Below, piece after piece: positions 63,010 to 64,000 of a DNA stretch of 64,000 nt (position 1 is its first letter; each line of letters begins with the position of its first letter). The position numbers and the translations under genes are program-made. Source of the DNA: Staphylococcus sp. CAG:324 (GTDB lineage: Bacteria; Bacillota_I; Bacilli_A; ML615J-28; CAG-313); the NCBI GenBank assembly GCA_000433035.1, contig FR890812.1:1-64000 (forward strand). Reading direction: 5' to 3'. The notes below the pieces were generated by a model. The model saw nothing but the letters and a program-made list of their open reading frames with translations. It was not told the DNA's origin and did not search any database.

Positions 63010-64000
63010 ATGATAAAAGTAAACAATATAACTAAACTATATCATTCATCAAAAGGGGATGAAGTAGTAGCCTTAAATCATTTATCTATCAATATAAAAT
63101 CAAGGGGATTAACATTTATCTGTGGAAAATCGGGGGCAGGTAAAACAACCTTTTTAAATCTCATTGGTGGTTTAGATAAATGCAGTAGTGGGGATATCGA
63201 AGTTTTTGGCCATGTTATAACTAAATTTTCTGAACAAGAAATTACAAATTATCGTAATTTTGTTGTAGGAATCGTATTTCAAGAATTTCATTTATTAGAA
63301 GATTGTACGGTAGAAGAAAATATCTATCATGCCATTCACATTTTGCCAGAACAGCATAATCACTACTCAGTAGATGAAGTATTAGAACTAGTAGGTATTC
63401 TAGATTTAAAACATCGTTTTATCAACGAATTATCAGGAGGACAAAAACAAAGAGTATCAATTGCAAGAGCTTTAGTTAAAAAACCAAAGATTCTTCTTTG
63501 TGATGAACCAACAGGTTCACTTGACTTTGAAACAGGAAAACAAATTATAAAATTATTAAAAGAAATTAGCAATAAGATATCCGTTATCATTGTTTCACAT
63601 CAAATTGAGGATGCCAATCAATTTGGTGACCGCGTGATAACTTTTGATAACGGTCTCATAAAAAATGATAAGATAAAAAATGATTACAATAATGATAAAA
63701 AAATAAATAGTGAATTGCAATTAAAAAAGGTAAAAAAGAAATTAAAATATAAAGATCTTTTTAAAATATCGTGCCGATTTCTAAAAGTTAAGTGGTCTAG
63801 ACTTTTCATAATCATTCCTTTATTTTTAATTTGTTTACTTCTTTTTAACATTATTTTATCAATCAATTTTAGTAACAATGATAGAGTAATCAAGAAGGCT
63901 ATGATGGATAATCATCTTGATTATGTTTCAATTGACAAAAAATATATATTAAATGATGGTAAAGATAAGACATTAAGTGGTTACAATATGAATGAAAATG
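63010..64000 (+). CDS. MacB-like ABC transporter, ATPase fused to permease (cut by window end)
   Basis: Open to the window end, 330 codons visible. The N-terminal ATPase (1-215) has Walker A GKSGAGKTT, signature LSGGQKQR and Walker B ILLCDEPTGSLD with an ENIYHAI block, the LolD/MacB type. After an Asn/Lys linker a membrane helix begins near residue 265 (RLFIIIPLFLICLLLFNIIL), then an external domain that is cut. So this is a fused ATPase-permease of the MacB/FtsX class, which pulls substrates from the outer membrane face. It is 12 nt after the MACPF gene, probably the same operon. It could give self-protection or move a related product. Confidence 0.85.
   Translation, partial: MIKVNNITKLYHSSKGDEVVALNHLSINIKSRGLTFICGKSGAGKTTFLNLIGGLDKCSSGDIEVFGHVITKFSEQEITNYRNFVVGIVFQEFHLLEDCTVEENIYHAIHILPEQHNHYSVDEVLELVGILDLKHRFINELSGGQKQRVSIARALVKKPKILLCDEPTGSLDFETGKQIIKLLKEISNKISVIIVSHQIEDANQFGDRVITFDNGLIKNDKIKNDYNNDKKINSELQLKKVKKKLKYKDLFKISCRFLKVKWSRLFIIIPLFLICLLLFNIILSINFSNNDRVIKKAMMDNHLDYVSIDKKYILNDGKDKTLSGYNMNEN

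Noticed and set aside
1..64000. Mycoplasma-type code (TGA as Trp)
   Set aside because: alaS and an ABC exporter gene end in TGA at natural ends and Trp is coded by TGG throughout.
1..64000. CRISPR arrays, tRNA genes, complete insertion sequences or phage genes
   Set aside because: No regular direct repeats with spacers, no tRNA cloverleaf with CCA-type ends and no intact transposase, integrase or phage structural gene was seen.

Overview
The window is about 28-30% GC by eye and reads as chromosome of a low-GC Gram-positive in the Bacilli, plausibly one of the uncultured gut lineages near Erysipelotrichales, RF39 or Acholeplasmatales. Evidence: PolC-type replicase, T-box control of alaS, type B RNase P RNA, Bacillus-like blocks (alaS-ruvX-yrzB, truB-ribF-rpsO-pnp, yceD-rpmF-rsmH, engB-spoVID-ysxE), strong AGGAGG-type Shine-Dalgarno sites and AT-rich TATAAT promoters. 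Standard stops are used: alaS and an ABC gene end in TGA and Trp is TGG, so this is not the mycoplasma code. No CRISPR array, tRNA or intact mobile element was seen.

Layout. 1-5.7 kb is an accessory, decaying region: small lipoproteins, a DUF3788 protein, immunity-like proteins, three broken genes, a helix-turn-helix remnant, two related structured leaders, a GC-rich nested inverted repeat and a TetR cassette with a likely operator. 5.9-20.8 kb holds a lipoprotein 5'-nucleotidase and DegV pair, a U32 RNA-hydroxylation protein, MFS and MATE exporters, a two-component system followed by an HtrA protease, then murI, an SNase, an ABC-F protein and a P-loop kinase. 20.9-36 kb holds polC, a Bax-inhibitor-like protein, gap, an AI-2E family protein, two tandem paralogous membrane proteins of unknown role, and T-box-alaS-ruvX-DUF1292. 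36-49.4 kb holds mrp and tmcAL, a thioredoxin-like protein, an RND exporter with a large insertion, an AroB-like protein without the usual metal ligands, a heterodimeric ABC exporter, a cytidine deaminase and an ABC-2 exporter. 49.4-61.4 kb holds truB-ribF-rpsO-pnp, a second degV, rnpB, engB, the SpoVID/YsxE-like pair, yceD-rpmF-rsmH, a LacX-like epimerase and mscL. 61.5-64 kb holds a secreted or membrane-anchored MACPF (perforin-like) protein followed 12 nt later by a MacB-like ABC protein that runs off the window.

The most interesting items are the MACPF-ABC operon at the right end; the two tandem proteins at 28.6-32.1 kb with six membrane segments, a coiled coil, a YjbR-like domain and a charged tail; the spoVID-ysxE remnant beside engB; the AroB relative with its metal site replaced; and the pair of leader RNAs with a compensating helix at 3.1 and 4.0 kb. 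Function for most of these is inferred from pattern recognition, not from searches.
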